Positions 33,601 through 41,376 of a stretch of DNA of 64,000 nt are shown here, one piece after another (position 1 is the first letter of the stretch; every line of letters begins with the position of its first letter). The translations under genes and the position numbers were made by a program. The notes under the pieces were generated by a model, which saw nothing but the letters and a program-made list of their open reading frames with translations, had not been told where the DNA came from and did no database searches. The DNA is from Alphaproteobacteria bacterium (GTDB lineage Bacteria; Myxococcota_A; UBA796; GCA-2862545). The stretch is from contig JACKET010000006.1 in assembly GCA_020632875.1 (NCBI GenBank), forward strand, positions 310,001-374,000. Reading direction: 5' to 3'.

Positions 33601-36048
33601 GGTCACGACGGAGCCGTCGGTGCCGAGCGTTCCGCCCTGGCTGCCGGCCGAGACCGCCGTGATCACGAGCACCTCGCCGGCATCGGGCAGGATGGAGTCG
33701 TTGGCGAGCACGTCGAGGTCGGTGGTGCTGTCTTCGGCGACCGTGAACGCGTCGTCGTTCGCCGTGGGCGGATCGGGCTCGGGCGTGACGGTGACCACGA
33801 CGGTGACGGTCTGCTCGTCGCCCGTGAAGCCGTCGGACAGCACGTAGGTGAAGGTCTCGTCGCCGAAGAAGTCGGGCGCGGGCGTGTAGAGCACCTGGGC
33901 GCCGTCGGTGGTGATCGTGCCGCCCTGGTCGCCCGCCGACACCGCGTCGATCGCGAGGCCGTCGCCGTTCGCGTCGCTGTCGTTCGCGAGCACGTCGAGC
34001 GCGGTCTGCGGGGAGTCCTCGGCGACGACGAACGCGTCTTCGACACCCGTGGGGGGGAGGTTGGGCTCGAGCGGCAGGTTGTTGCCGCACTCGCTCGTGT
34101 TGCCGGCCCCATCGGTCGCCGTGCAGCAGATCGCATCGGCCGTGGTGACGCCGAGGGCGGACGGCACGGCGAGGAAGCAGTCGAACGTGCCGTCGGAGGC
34201 GGACTGGCAGCCGTCGACGAAGCCCGCCGGCTCGCCGTGCCCGACCGAGAGGCCGTCGCCGGCTTCGATCTCGCCCACGTCGCCGTCGTCGGCGACCACG
34301 AAGCACTCGAGGTCGAACGTGTCGTTCACGGGGGAGGCGAGGGTGCCGACGGCGCCCGCGACGCGCATCGTCGAGCCGCCCACCGTGGCGCTCGTGAGCA
34401 GCGCGTAGTCGACGCCCTGGTTGCCGAGCCCCGTGGGGCCGCCGTCGTTGGGGGAGACCCCGTCGCCGGCGCCGGTGGTGTTGGGGTCGTCGGCATCGCT
34501 GTCGAGATCGATGCCGAGACCGGCGTTGTCGCGGGCCACGTTGCGCGAGAACGTCACGTGCCGCGCGTCGGACTGCACCGCATAGGCCGTGCCGCCGTTG
34601 TCGAACGCGAGGTTGCCCTCGACGAGGACGCTGGAGTTGTTCGTGGTGTTGCGGACCACGAGGGCCACGTTCTCGGTGGAGGCCGTGCCGCCGGGGCTGT
34701 CGACGCCGTTGCCCTCGAGGGTGTTCTCGCGGACGACGAGGCCGTCGAGGCGGCCGCCGGACCAGCCGAGCTCGAGCGCGCCACCGCGCTGGTCGGCGAC
34801 GAGGTTGTGCCGGATGATCGAGCCGGATTCGGTGTCGCCGGGGGCCGCGATGACGAGGATGCCGTCGTAGGTGTCGGTGTGGCCGGAGGTGGGGATGCGC
34901 ACCTCGTTCAGCTCGATGAGGGCGTTCGCGCCGCCCCCGTCGCGGCGGATCCCGGAGTTGTCGACCGCGACGAAGTCGTGGCGCACCACCAGATCGTCGA
35001 TGCCGTCGGTGAGGTGGATGCCCCCGATCGTCTGGACGGTGGCGCTGGTGCCGTCGGCGGCGACGCCGACCAGGGAGTCCTCGATTCGCGCGCCGGCGCC
35101 GATCAGGTCGGCACGCACGCCGCGCAGCGCCACGTCGCGGACCGTGGCCCCCGCGCCCAGATCGAGGTCGAGGCCGTTCGCCGAGATCTGCAGCTCGGGC
35201 CGCGCGAACGGAGCGAACGCCTGCTCGTCGCCGGAGCCCTCGATGCCGTCGGGACCCGCCCCCACGGTTCCGGAGGTGCCGATGGTGCCGGGATTCGCGT
35301 CGCGCACGGTGCCGATGGCGCACGTGATGCCCTGGCACCAGGCGGTGCCGTCGAGCACCGACCCACCGAGCGTGGGCAGCGCGCTGCCGAGGGTCACGTT
35401 CCACCAGGCGCCACCCGAGCCCGACGCGTTGGTCGGGGTGGCCGGGGTGAACCGGATCTCGCGGGGCCCGAGCGCATTGGCGTTCTGGACCGCCTGGCGC
35501 AGCGAGCCCTGGACGGTGCGCGCCGACACCAGGTCGTCGTCGCCATCGCGCGAGCTCGTCACGACGTTCGTGGCGAAGCCGAACACGAGCTCGACGGCAC
35601 CCGACCCGGACGCCTGGCCCACGTGCTCGGCGATCCCGACGTTCAGGAGCTGCACGTCGGAGGTGTCGCCGCGGCGCCCCCCGAAGCACGGGCCGTCGTC
35701 GCCGCGCTGGAACGTGCCGCCGGTGCCGTCGGCGCAGAACACGCCGCGCGAGCCCCAGACCTGCTCGGCCCACGCCGGTGCCGCAGCCACATCCCCTGCG
35801 TCGACGGCGAACCACCAGAGCCCGTCGAGCACCGTGAAGGTCGCGACCCCCGAGGCGTTCGTGGTGCCGAAGGCCAGCGGGAGATCGTCGATCCCCGTGG
35901 GAACCTGGTCGATGAGGTCGGCGTACCCGATGACGTCGACACCCTGCACGGGCACCCCGTCCGACAGGTCGCCGTCGCCGTTCGGGTCGCTCACGACGCG
36001 TACCGTGACGTCGAGCGCGAAGGCCTGCTGGAGGGCGAGGATCCACAT
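30679..36048 (-). CDS. Giant adhesin-like surface protein: SdrD-B-like, beta-helix, six cadherin-like and TSP3-like repeats
   Basis: 1789 aa. Signal peptide MWILALQQAFA. An SdrD-B-like domain (about 15-95: DPNGDGDLSDGVPVQGVDV) is followed by a parallel beta-helix (about 150-620), then six tandem cadherin-like domains (about 660-1233), each opening like NDDAFTVAEDS, with LDVLAND and FTYTVxDG motifs. From ~1235 to 1752 there are thrombospondin-3-like Ca2+-binding repeats (DSDGDGLSDGDE, GTDPNDPD). The tail is GGSCNCESS, a hydrophobic segment and RRNR. GGAGAA lies 7 nt before the ATG. Such layouts serve Ca2+-stiffened surface adhesins. The coupled matrixin gene suggests protease-dependent maturation or release. 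Confidence 0.9.
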   Translation of the reverse strand: MWILALQQAFALDVTVRVVSDPNGDGDLSDGVPVQGVDVIGYADLIDQVPTGIDDLPLAFGTTNASGVATFTVLDGLWWFAVDAGDVAAAPAWAEQVWGSRGVFCADGTGGTFQRGDDGPCFGGRRGDTSDVQLLNVGIAEHVGQASGSGAVELVFGFATNVVTSSRDGDDDLVSARTVQGSLRQAVQNANALGPREIRFTPATPTNASGSGGAWWNVTLGSALPTLGGSVLDGTAWCQGITCAIGTVRDANPGTIGTSGTVGAGPDGIEGSGDEQAFAPFARPELQISANGLDLDLGAGATVRDVALRGVRADLIGAGARIEDSLVGVAADGTSATVQTIGGIHLTDGIDDLVVRHDFVAVDNSGIRRDGGGANALIELNEVRIPTSGHTDTYDGILVIAAPGDTESGSIIRHNLVADQRGGALELGWSGGRLDGLVVRENTLEGNGVDSPGGTASTENVALVVRNTTNNSSVLVEGNLAFDNGGTAYAVQSDARHVTFSRNVARDNAGLGIDLDSDADDPNTTGAGDGVSPNDGGPTGLGNQGVDYALLTSATVGGSTMRVAGAVGTLASPVNDTFDLECFVVADDGDVGEIEAGDGLSVGHGEPAGFVDGCQSASDGTFDCFLAVPSALGVTTADAICCTATDGAGNTSECGNNLPLEPNLPPTGVEDAFVVAEDSPQTALDVLANDSDANGDGLAIDAVSAGDQGGTITTDGAQVLYTPAPDFFGDETFTYVLSDGFTGDEQTVTVVVTVTPEPDPPTANDDAFTVAEDSTTDLDVLANDSILPDAGEVLVITAVSAGSQGGTLGTDGSVVTYTPAPDFVGTETFTYTVSDGTDTDTATVTVTVQAANDPPTANDDSFTLLEDVAGEVLDVLANDSTAPDVGEVLSISAVTQGSAGGVVTTDGTTVTYTAPADFEGSETFTYTVQDGNGGSDTATVTIDLTPVDDPAALQDDAFTVAMDAPPAPLDVLANDAVVDVGDTLTITAVSAGDQGGSITTDGSVVVYAPASGFSGTETFTYTVDDGDGNLTVATVTVTVTAGNLDPNANDDAFTVDEDAPAAALDVLANDDTAGEPGETLTIASVTAGDQGGTVTTDGSVVTYQPAADFFGTETFTYTIEDGNGGSDSATVTVTVTPVNDEPTASSDSFVVETDSTDNALDVLANDDIAPDTGETLVITGVSAGDQGGTITTDGSVVTYTPAAGFEGTETFTYDVSDGNGGTSTGTVTVTVSSDPDVDTDGDGLTDAEEGVLGTDPLDADSDDDGLSDGDEVDGPDGDPLTDDGTDPTDPDSDGDGVQDGTEAGITDPIPGGTSPGGTDFEGTDPSVFVPDADPTTTTDNTNPDTDGDGLVDGVEDADGNGAVENTLGGTGTAGSGETDPNVADTDGDGLGDGDELVGADGAPGTGDETDPLDADTDDGGVDDGTEVLTDGTDPNEPSDDRVDSDGDGLSDAEEGVLGTDPNDPDTDDDGVSDGAEVDGADGDPTTPDATDPLDADSDDDGLSDGDELGMGTDPNDPDSDGDGVDDGTEAGVTDPVPAGTSEGGIPIDGTDTSVFTPDADPTTTTDPTDPDTDGDGLLDGEEDTNGNGAVENTVGGTGTMGSGETDPNDFDTDGDGLSDGDEVDVLGTDPLDTDTDDGSVDDGTEVDDGTDPLDPSDDVPDVDSDGDGLTDEEEEALGTDPDDPDTDGDGIDDGDEVDNGTDPTDADSDDDGLTDGEEAELGTDPNDPDTDGGGVLDGEEVDNGTDPLDPDDDFAQGAYLGGSCNCESSGGAPAVLLALLPLLALRRNR

Positions 36049-36069
36049 GGGCTGTTCTCCGTTCCCGCC

Positions 36070-36075
36070 ACTCTA
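36070..36075 (-). promoter_or_regulatory. -10-like TAGAGT for the adhesin-protease operon
   Basis: On the minus strand TAGAGT lies 21 nt before the ATG at 36048, leaving a leader of about 14 nt that just holds the GGAGAA ribosome site. It faces the TATGCT hexamer at 36110-36115 of the divergent gene. Confidence 0.35.
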
Positions 36076-36109
36076 GCCGCACGCGCCCGTGTGTGCCCTC
36101 GGACCCCGC

Positions 36110-36115
36110 TATGCT
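36110..36115 (+). promoter_or_regulatory. -10-like TATGCT before the repeat-companion gene
   Basis: TATGCT lies 19 nt upstream of the ATG at 36135. The implied leader of about 12 nt contains GGAGGTGGG. The divergent promoters of this gene and the adhesin operon are therefore about 40 bp apart. Confidence 0.4.
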
Positions 36116-36134
36116 GCGGTCGATCGGAGGTGGG

Positions 36135-37844
36135 ATGCAGCTCGATGCCGCGCGCAATGCCCTTCGCGAAGGACGCCCCGCGGATGCCCTGGACCGCATG
36201 CTCGAGGCGTGGCGCGACGCACGCGACCCCGCGCTCGCCGACCTGATCGACCGGGTGGCGGCGAAGCTGGCCGAGCCGCTGAAGCGGGTCTCGGGCGATC
36301 GCCTGCACGTGAAGTGGATCGACCGGTTCGCCGAGAACCACCCCTCGGATCTGCCCGTGTTGATGGCCGTCTGGCGCGATGGCCCGCCGAAGCAGGTGAA
36401 GCAGCGGCTCGAGGGGCTTCTCGAGCGGGCGCCGGATCCGCGCATCACCCGGCCGCTCGTGAAGGGGCTCTCGGAGTCGTTCGGGTACTCGGTGACTCCG
36501 GCCGAGCGCACCGTGTGGACGCGGGTGCTGAAGCTCGTCGTGCACACGGGCGACATCCGGGTGGTGCCGGGCCTGCAGGAGATCGCCCACATCGCGTCCG
36601 CGCGGATCGGCGCGTTCGGGCACGAGCCCTACGGATACGACGACCTGGTGCGGCGCATCGCGAGCACCGTGCCGAAGATCGAGCCGGCCGGCCCTCCGCT
36701 CGATCTCGCCGCGCTCGAGGAGGCCGTCACGGCGCTCGAACAGGGGCCCCGCCTCGCCGCGGGGGTCGCGCGACCCGAGCGCGCCACGCTCCGGGCCGGG
36801 GTCCGCGAGAGCATCTACGAGAACCCCGACGACGACGGGGCCATCGCGGTGTGGGCCGACCTGCTCTCCGAGGCGGGCGACGACCTGGGCACGTTCGTCG
36901 CGCTCCAGCTGCGCCACGCGAAGAAGCCCCTCCCGAAGAAGGACCAGTCCGTGATGCGCAGGCTGCAGAAGGCCAACGTCGCGCGGCTGCTCGGTCCGCT
37001 GGCGCCGGTCGTCGATCCGGCGAGCGCCGTCTTCCGGCGCGGCCTGCTGCACGCCGCGAAGGTCACGCTGCGCACGGCCGAGCACCGGTCCGAGCTCGTC
37101 CATCATCCGTTCTGGCGGTCGGTGCGCCAGATCCAGACGACGTCCGCCCACCTGCGCTGCGAGAGCCTCGCCGGCGTCGAGCGCAGCGGCATGCGCCTGG
37201 TGCCCGAGGAGGGCGGGTTCGACGGCCCCGTCGGCTACCGGTTCACGTCCATCGCGCCGCCGGCGTTCACGCAGCTCACCGAGCTCGCGCGCAGCCGCAC
37301 GCCGCTCGGCCTCCGCTCGATCTGCGTGGCGATGCCGAACCGCAACGTGCTCGCGGCCGACTGCGGCCCGCTCGAAGACCCGCGCGGGCTCCCGTCGCTC
37401 GACGAGCTGCACCTGGTCGACATCCTGGCGCGCGCCCAACGCGATCCCGATCCGGTCGCGCGGCTCGGCCTCCTGGCCGCCGTGCCCCTCGTGTCGGGCG
37501 TGCGTCGGCTCGTGCTCGACGGCTTCTACGGCTACCACGACATGAACGACCCGTTCACGGTGTGGCGCGACCTCGGGCGGCGTCCAGGGCAGCAGCTCGT
37601 GTTCGAGACGCCGTCCGAGTGGTTCGCCGTGGTGACGGGCGATTCGGACGGGCTCTCGCTGGACGCGAGCATCGCCCGGCCTACCGTGTGGGCGCTCGAA
37701 GCGCTCCAGCGCCTGCTCCCGGTCCCGGCGCGGTTCACCCGCATCCGCATCCACTCGCCACCATGGTCGCCGCGGGACTTCGACGGCCTCGAGCGGTTGC
37801 TGGCTCCCGTGCACGACGTGGATCTGCCGAAGGTCAAGGGGTGA
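36135..37844 (+). CDS. Repeat-companion (TIGR02996-like) domain protein
   Basis: 569 aa, soluble. The ATG is preceded by GGAGG with a 4-nt spacer; the longer frame from 36093 lacks one. Around residues 215-250 it has the pattern of the repeat-companion domain: ESIYENPDDDGAIAVWADLL followed by SEAGDDLGTFVALQL (family pattern: NPxDDxxRLVYADWLxExGDPxGEFI). The N-terminal 200 residues are helical and HEAT-like (DALDRMLEAWRDARDPALAD). The C-terminal part looks leucine-rich-repeat-like or degenerate. In planctomycetes and myxobacteria this domain goes with WD40/LRR proteins; its function is unknown. Confidence 0.75.
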   Translation: MQLDAARNALREGRPADALDRMLEAWRDARDPALADLIDRVAAKLAEPLKRVSGDRLHVKWIDRFAENHPSDLPVLMAVWRDGPPKQVKQRLEGLLERAPDPRITRPLVKGLSESFGYSVTPAERTVWTRVLKLVVHTGDIRVVPGLQEIAHIASARIGAFGHEPYGYDDLVRRIASTVPKIEPAGPPLDLAALEEAVTALEQGPRLAAGVARPERATLRAGVRESIYENPDDDGAIAVWADLLSEAGDDLGTFVALQLRHAKKPLPKKDQSVMRRLQKANVARLLGPLAPVVDPASAVFRRGLLHAAKVTLRTAEHRSELVHHPFWRSVRQIQTTSAHLRCESLAGVERSGMRLVPEEGGFDGPVGYRFTSIAPPAFTQLTELARSRTPLGLRSICVAMPNRNVLAADCGPLEDPRGLPSLDELHLVDILARAQRDPDPVARLGLLAAVPLVSGVRRLVLDGFYGYHDMNDPFTVWRDLGRRPGQQLVFETPSEWFAVVTGDSDGLSLDASIARPTVWALEALQRLLPVPARFTRIRIHSPPWSPRDFDGLERLLAPVHDVDLPKVKG

Positions 37845-37885
37845 CGGGCGGGGGCCGCGCGCGGGCCATGGCGCCCGGAACGGCA

Positions 37886-37891
37886 TACCCT
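37886..37891 (+). promoter_or_regulatory. -10-like TACCCT before the esterase gene
   Basis: TACCCT lies 17 nt upstream of the GTG at 37909, and the GGAGG ribosome site sits in between, implying a leader of about 10 nt. Confidence 0.3.
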
Positions 37892-37908
37892 TGGCGTCTG
37901 GAGGACGT

Positions 37909-38766
37909 GTGCTGATCCTGGCCCTGTCGGCGTGCATCACCGAGCTGCCCGAGCTCGACGACCCCTGCGCGGCCCCGCCGAGCCCGGGTCTCTACCGGCT
38001 CACGATGGAAGACGACGGTCGCTCGGTGCTCGTCGACCTGCCCGACACCGCGGGCCCGCGTCCGATGGTGGTGATGCTGCACGGCTTCCGCAGCTCGGCG
38101 ACCAAGATGAAGGACGTGACCCGGTACGGCGTGATCGGCGCCGACGAGGGCTTCGTCTCGGTGTTCCCGAACGGCACGGGTGTGGCGCTCGGCGTCAACC
38201 GCTCCTGGAACGCCGGCGACTGCTGCCCGCCGTCGAGCGAGAAGGGCTACGACGACGTGGCGTACCTCGACAAGGTCATCACGACCCTCGAAGACCGCGT
38301 GTGTGCCGACCCTACGCGCACCTATGTGTCGGGCTTCTCGAACGGCGGCATGATGGCGCTGCGCATGGCCTGCGAGAGCACCGAGCTCGACGGCGTCGTC
38401 GCGGCCTCGTCCCCGCTCGTGGTCGACGCCTGCAACGGCCCGGCCATCCCCACGATGCTGTTCCACGGCCTGCAAGATGACATCATCCTGTTCGACGGCG
38501 CGCCCGCGAGCGGCAGCGTCCCGGCCTACCGGTCGAGCGACGAGACCCTCGACGTGTTCCTCGAGAAGAACGGGTGCGACCGTACTCCCGCGCTGATCGA
38601 GGTCGGCAGCGCCACGTGCGAGGAGTACACCTGCGACGTGCCGGTGCGCCGCTGCACGCTGCCCGAGTGGGGGCACATCTGGCCGGGCGGCGTTCACACG
38701 CAGCGGGCGGGGTTCAACCTCACCCGCGAGTCGTGGTCGTTCTTCGACGGGCAGCCGCTCGAGTAG
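37909..38766 (+). CDS. PHB-depolymerase/feruloyl-esterase-like lipoprotein (LpqC type)
   Basis: 285 aa from GTG, with GGAGG 4 nt upstream. Lipobox LSAC (MLILALSACITE). The alpha/beta-hydrolase has MVVMLHGFRSS (oxyanion region), VFPNGTG, SGFSNGGMMALRMA (nucleophile Ser in GxSxGG), FHGLQDDIILFDG (acid Asp) and LPEWGHIWPGG (catalytic His). Extra Cys pairs (CCPPSS; CEEYTCDVPVRRC) suggest disulfides. This LpqC-like class hydrolyses polyhydroxyalkanoate, cinnamoyl or acetyl esters outside the cytoplasm; the natural substrate is unknown. It converges on the zinc-ribbon gene 36 bp away. Confidence 0.82.
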   Translation: MLILALSACITELPELDDPCAAPPSPGLYRLTMEDDGRSVLVDLPDTAGPRPMVVMLHGFRSSATKMKDVTRYGVIGADEGFVSVFPNGTGVALGVNRSWNAGDCCPPSSEKGYDDVAYLDKVITTLEDRVCADPTRTYVSGFSNGGMMALRMACESTELDGVVAASSPLVVDACNGPAIPTMLFHGLQDDIILFDGAPASGSVPAYRSSDETLDVFLEKNGCDRTPALIEVGSATCEEYTCDVPVRRCTLPEWGHIWPGGVHTQRAGFNLTRESWSFFDGQPLE

Positions 38767-38802
38767 TCAGCGCTCTGGAGCTCCGCCTGCTGCGAAAGCG
38801 GA

Positions 38803-39657
38803 TCATCTCTCGAGCACGATGTCGCCCACGTCGGGCTTCGGTGCCGGCTCGGGCTCTGGCACCGGCTTCGGGACGGGCGGCGGCCTCGGCTTCGGGACGG
38901 GCGGCGGCTTCGGCTTCGGCACGGGAGCGGCGGGCTCCGGCGCAGGCTCTGGCGCGGGATCGGGTCTCGGCTCGGGCGCCGGGACGGGCGCTTCCGGGAC
39001 GGGTGCTTCGGGGTCGAGGTCGTCGGGCTCGGCGTCGGCGGGCTCGACTTCGGGAGGGTCGGGCTCGACCGGGCGCGGTGGCGGGACGGGGTCGGGCGGC
39101 GGCGCGGGGAGGGCGGGGACCGGGAGCTGCGGCCCGCGGTCGGCCCGGCTGGCGAACGGGTCGTTCGAGAGCACCACGACCCCCGCGCACACCACCGAGA
39201 GGAGGAAACCGATGGCGAGCAGGGCGAGCAGGGCGAGGAGCGTGTTCGCAGACGCGCCGGCTCCGGGCACGGAGGGCGCGTAGACGCGGTTCTTGGCGGA
39301 GCTCGTGTGGCGCGAGGCGGGTGGCGCGGTGGGAGCGAGCGAGCCCGATGCGTCGAGCCCGTCGCTCCGCAGCAGGACGGGGGGCGTGCGCGCGGCCTGG
39401 CTCGGCCGGTCGTCCTGGGGCTCGGTCGAGTCGAGCTCGGAGACGATCTCGATGTTGGCGGGCGGCAGCGTCAGCGCGCCGAGGCCGCTGTCTTCGGGCG
39501 CTCCGTCGGGGCCGTCGGGGAACACGACGAACGAGTGCGTGCACCGGGGGCAGCGGATCTGGGCGCCGACGAACGTGACCCGGGCGCGCTCGACCTTGTA
39601 GGCCCCGGAGCAGGAGGGACACTGGACGATTCGCAGCCTCTCGTCGGCGGTGATCAT
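38803..39657 (-). CDS. Zinc-ribbon membrane protein with Pro-rich periplasmic tail
   Basis: 284 aa. The N-terminus holds an MJ0042-type zinc ribbon: CPSC at about 14-17 and CPRC at about 38-41. A Ser/Pro-rich cytoplasmic linker leads to one membrane span (about 140-165, TLLALLALLAIGFLLSVVC). Outside is a long PEPxP/PKPxP-rich tail ending DIVLER. The ATG overlaps the kinase stop (ATGA). The kinase has a tail of the same style ending LMLER, so the pair probably arose as matched membrane partners. A role in a kinase-controlled envelope complex is inference. Confidence 0.78.
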   Translation of the reverse strand: MITADERLRIVQCPSCSGAYKVERARVTFVGAQIRCPRCTHSFVVFPDGPDGAPEDSGLGALTLPPANIEIVSELDSTEPQDDRPSQAARTPPVLLRSDGLDASGSLAPTAPPASRHTSSAKNRVYAPSVPGAGASANTLLALLALLAIGFLLSVVCAGVVVLSNDPFASRADRGPQLPVPALPAPPPDPVPPPRPVEPDPPEVEPADAEPDDLDPEAPVPEAPVPAPEPRPDPAPEPAPEPAAPVPKPKPPPVPKPRPPPVPKPVPEPEPAPKPDVGDIVLER

Positions 39658-41084
39658 CGCTCCAGCATCAAGGGAGGGAGTTCGGGGTCGACCGTGGGCG
39701 CCGGCTCGGGCTCGGGCTCGGGCTTCGGCTTCGGCCGGGGCTTCGGGCGCGGCTTCGGCTCGGGAGCGGGCGCGACGGGCTCGGGGGCCGGAGCGACCGG
39801 CTCGGGCGCGATCGGCTCGGGCACGACGGGCTCCGGCGCGGGTGCTGGCATGGGGATCGGCGCGGGCGCGGGCTCGACCACGGGCTCGGGAGCCTGGGGC
39901 TCGGCCACGGGCACGGCGGGCCGGGGTCGGGAGGGCTCGACGCGGAACCCACCCGTCGCTTCGACCGGAGCGGGCGTGGGGGTCGCGCGATTCAGGTAGA
40001 GCACCGCGAAGACGCCGATGAGCAGCACTGCGCTGACGAGGGCCATCGCGATGACGCCGATCAGGATGCCCTGGAGCGTGCCTCCGCCGCTCGACCGGGG
40101 CTTGAGCGAGTCGAGGGCGGGAGACCGCGCCCCCGCGAACCCGGCGTCGTACATCCGGATGGCGTCGGGCAGGTCGGTCTTGCCGCGGTTGAGGCCGATG
40201 CCGAGGTCGCGCAGATCCGGGTGCCGGATCGCGAGCTCGCAGGCGTTCAGGGCGCGAACGAGCTCGAGGGTCGTCGCGAACCGGTCGTCGGGGTGCTTCT
40301 CGAGGCATCGCCCGACGACGAAGCTCACGCTCGGCGGCAGGCCCGGCACGACCTCGGAGAGCGGGACCGGCTCCTGGGCGAGGTGGGCGGCGAGCACCTC
40401 GGTGCGCGACTCGGCGCGGAAGGGCTTCTGGCCGGAGATCAGCGCGTAGAGGATGACGCCGAGGGCGTAGATGTCGGCCCGGCGGTCGACGGGCGCCCCG
40501 GAGATCTGCTCGGGCGCCATGTAGTTCGGCGTGCCCATCATGATGCCGGGCTGGGTCTGCTCGGCACCGTCGTGGATCTTCACCAGGCCGAAGTCGAGGA
40601 CCTTCGGCACCTCGCGGTTGCCGACCTTCGTGAGGATGATGTTCGACGGCTTGAGGTCGCGGTGCACGATGCCGATGCCGTGCGCCTCGTCGAGCGCCGC
40701 GCACACGCTCCGGATGATCGTGATGGCCCGCACGGGGTCGATGGGCGCTTCGTTCTTCAGGACCTCTTGCAGCGTGGGGCCCTCGAGGTACTCCATCGCC
40801 AGGTAGAAGATGTCGCCGTCGCGGCCGTGGTCGAAGATCCGCACGGTGTTGGGGTGGTCGAGCCGGGCCAGCACCGAGGCTTCGCGCTTGAAGCGGACGT
40901 CGAAGTCGTCGACTCCCTGGGCGCCGCGGATGTCGAGCACCTTCAGCGCGACCTTTCGCCCCAGCGGATGCTGCGTGGCGAGGTACACCTTGCCCATGGT
41001 GCCGCGGGCGATGGGGCTCACCAGCTCGAATCGCCCCGCGATCCGGCCACCGGTCGATTCGGAATCCGGCACGGGAGACGCCAT
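39654..41084 (-). CDS. Transmembrane Ser/Thr protein kinase with Pro-rich tail
   Basis: 476 aa. Complete Hanks kinase: glycine loop IARGTMGKVY (25-34), Lys48 in VALKVL, HRDLKPSN, DFGLVKIHDG, APEQI and ADIYALGV. It has one span (LIGVIAMALVSAVLLIGV, about 330-352) and a periplasmic tail of PEPAPxP and PKPRPKP units ending LPPLMLER. It is translationally coupled to the zinc-ribbon protein and divergent from the TonB-receptor fusion gene (292-bp gap). No PASTA or other known sensor domain is seen in the tail. It is probably catalytically active. Confidence 0.9.
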   Translation of the reverse strand: MASPVPDSESTGGRIAGRFELVSPIARGTMGKVYLATQHPLGRKVALKVLDIRGAQGVDDFDVRFKREASVLARLDHPNTVRIFDHGRDGDIFYLAMEYLEGPTLQEVLKNEAPIDPVRAITIIRSVCAALDEAHGIGIVHRDLKPSNIILTKVGNREVPKVLDFGLVKIHDGAEQTQPGIMMGTPNYMAPEQISGAPVDRRADIYALGVILYALISGQKPFRAESRTEVLAAHLAQEPVPLSEVVPGLPPSVSFVVGRCLEKHPDDRFATTLELVRALNACELAIRHPDLRDLGIGLNRGKTDLPDAIRMYDAGFAGARSPALDSLKPRSSGGGTLQGILIGVIAMALVSAVLLIGVFAVLYLNRATPTPAPVEATGGFRVEPSRPRPAVPVAEPQAPEPVVEPAPAPIPMPAPAPEPVVPEPIAPEPVAPAPEPVAPAPEPKPRPKPRPKPKPEPEPEPAPTVDPELPPLMLER

Positions 41085-41260
41085 GAAGGGTTCTTACTCG
41101 ACGCAACCGGATCTGTTCAATGAAACCCGTTCGGACCGCCCCTGGGATGTCGTCGCGGTGTCATGGAAACGTCATGGCTTCGCCACCGGAACACCGGCGT
41201 CGACGGACCTTTGCCCGCGGGCACGCGCGCGTCGGGGGCGGCCGGAAAAAAGTCCGCCCG

Positions 41261-41281
41261 GGCCGAACCCGCTGTTCGGCC
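41261..41281. promoter_or_regulatory. Palindrome GGCCGAAC-N5-GTTCGGCC between divergent genes
   Basis: A perfect 8-bp inverted repeat lies between the kinase and receptor genes. On the minus strand it is followed by a T6 run (complement of AAAAAA at 41246-41251) about 9 nt later, so it could act as an attenuator in the kinase leader or as an operator shared by both genes. Confidence 0.35.
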
Positions 41282-41303
41282 GTTCGGCGCGTGGCGCCGG
41301 GAG

Positions 41304-41330
41304 TTGACACACCCCGGACGCGCGTACGAA
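41304..41330 (+). promoter_or_regulatory. Promoter-like TTGACA-N15-TACGAA upstream of the receptor gene
   Basis: TTGACA (41304-41309) is a perfect -35 hexamer; TACGAA (41325-41330) is a poor -10 at 15-bp spacing. The receptor start codon is 46 bp further on, behind GGAGGAG. Confidence 0.35.
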
Positions 41331-41376
41331 GTTCCCCGCCGGATGCGCGACGTTCGCGCTTCGGGAGGAGAGCCAC

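Noticed and set aside
31049..36592. 1847-codon open frame on the minus strand across the adhesin gene
   Set aside because: It is the shadow of the true 1789-codon gene in another frame: Arg/His-rich, no signal peptide or domain. The true frame has a ribosome site, signal peptide and recognisable domains.
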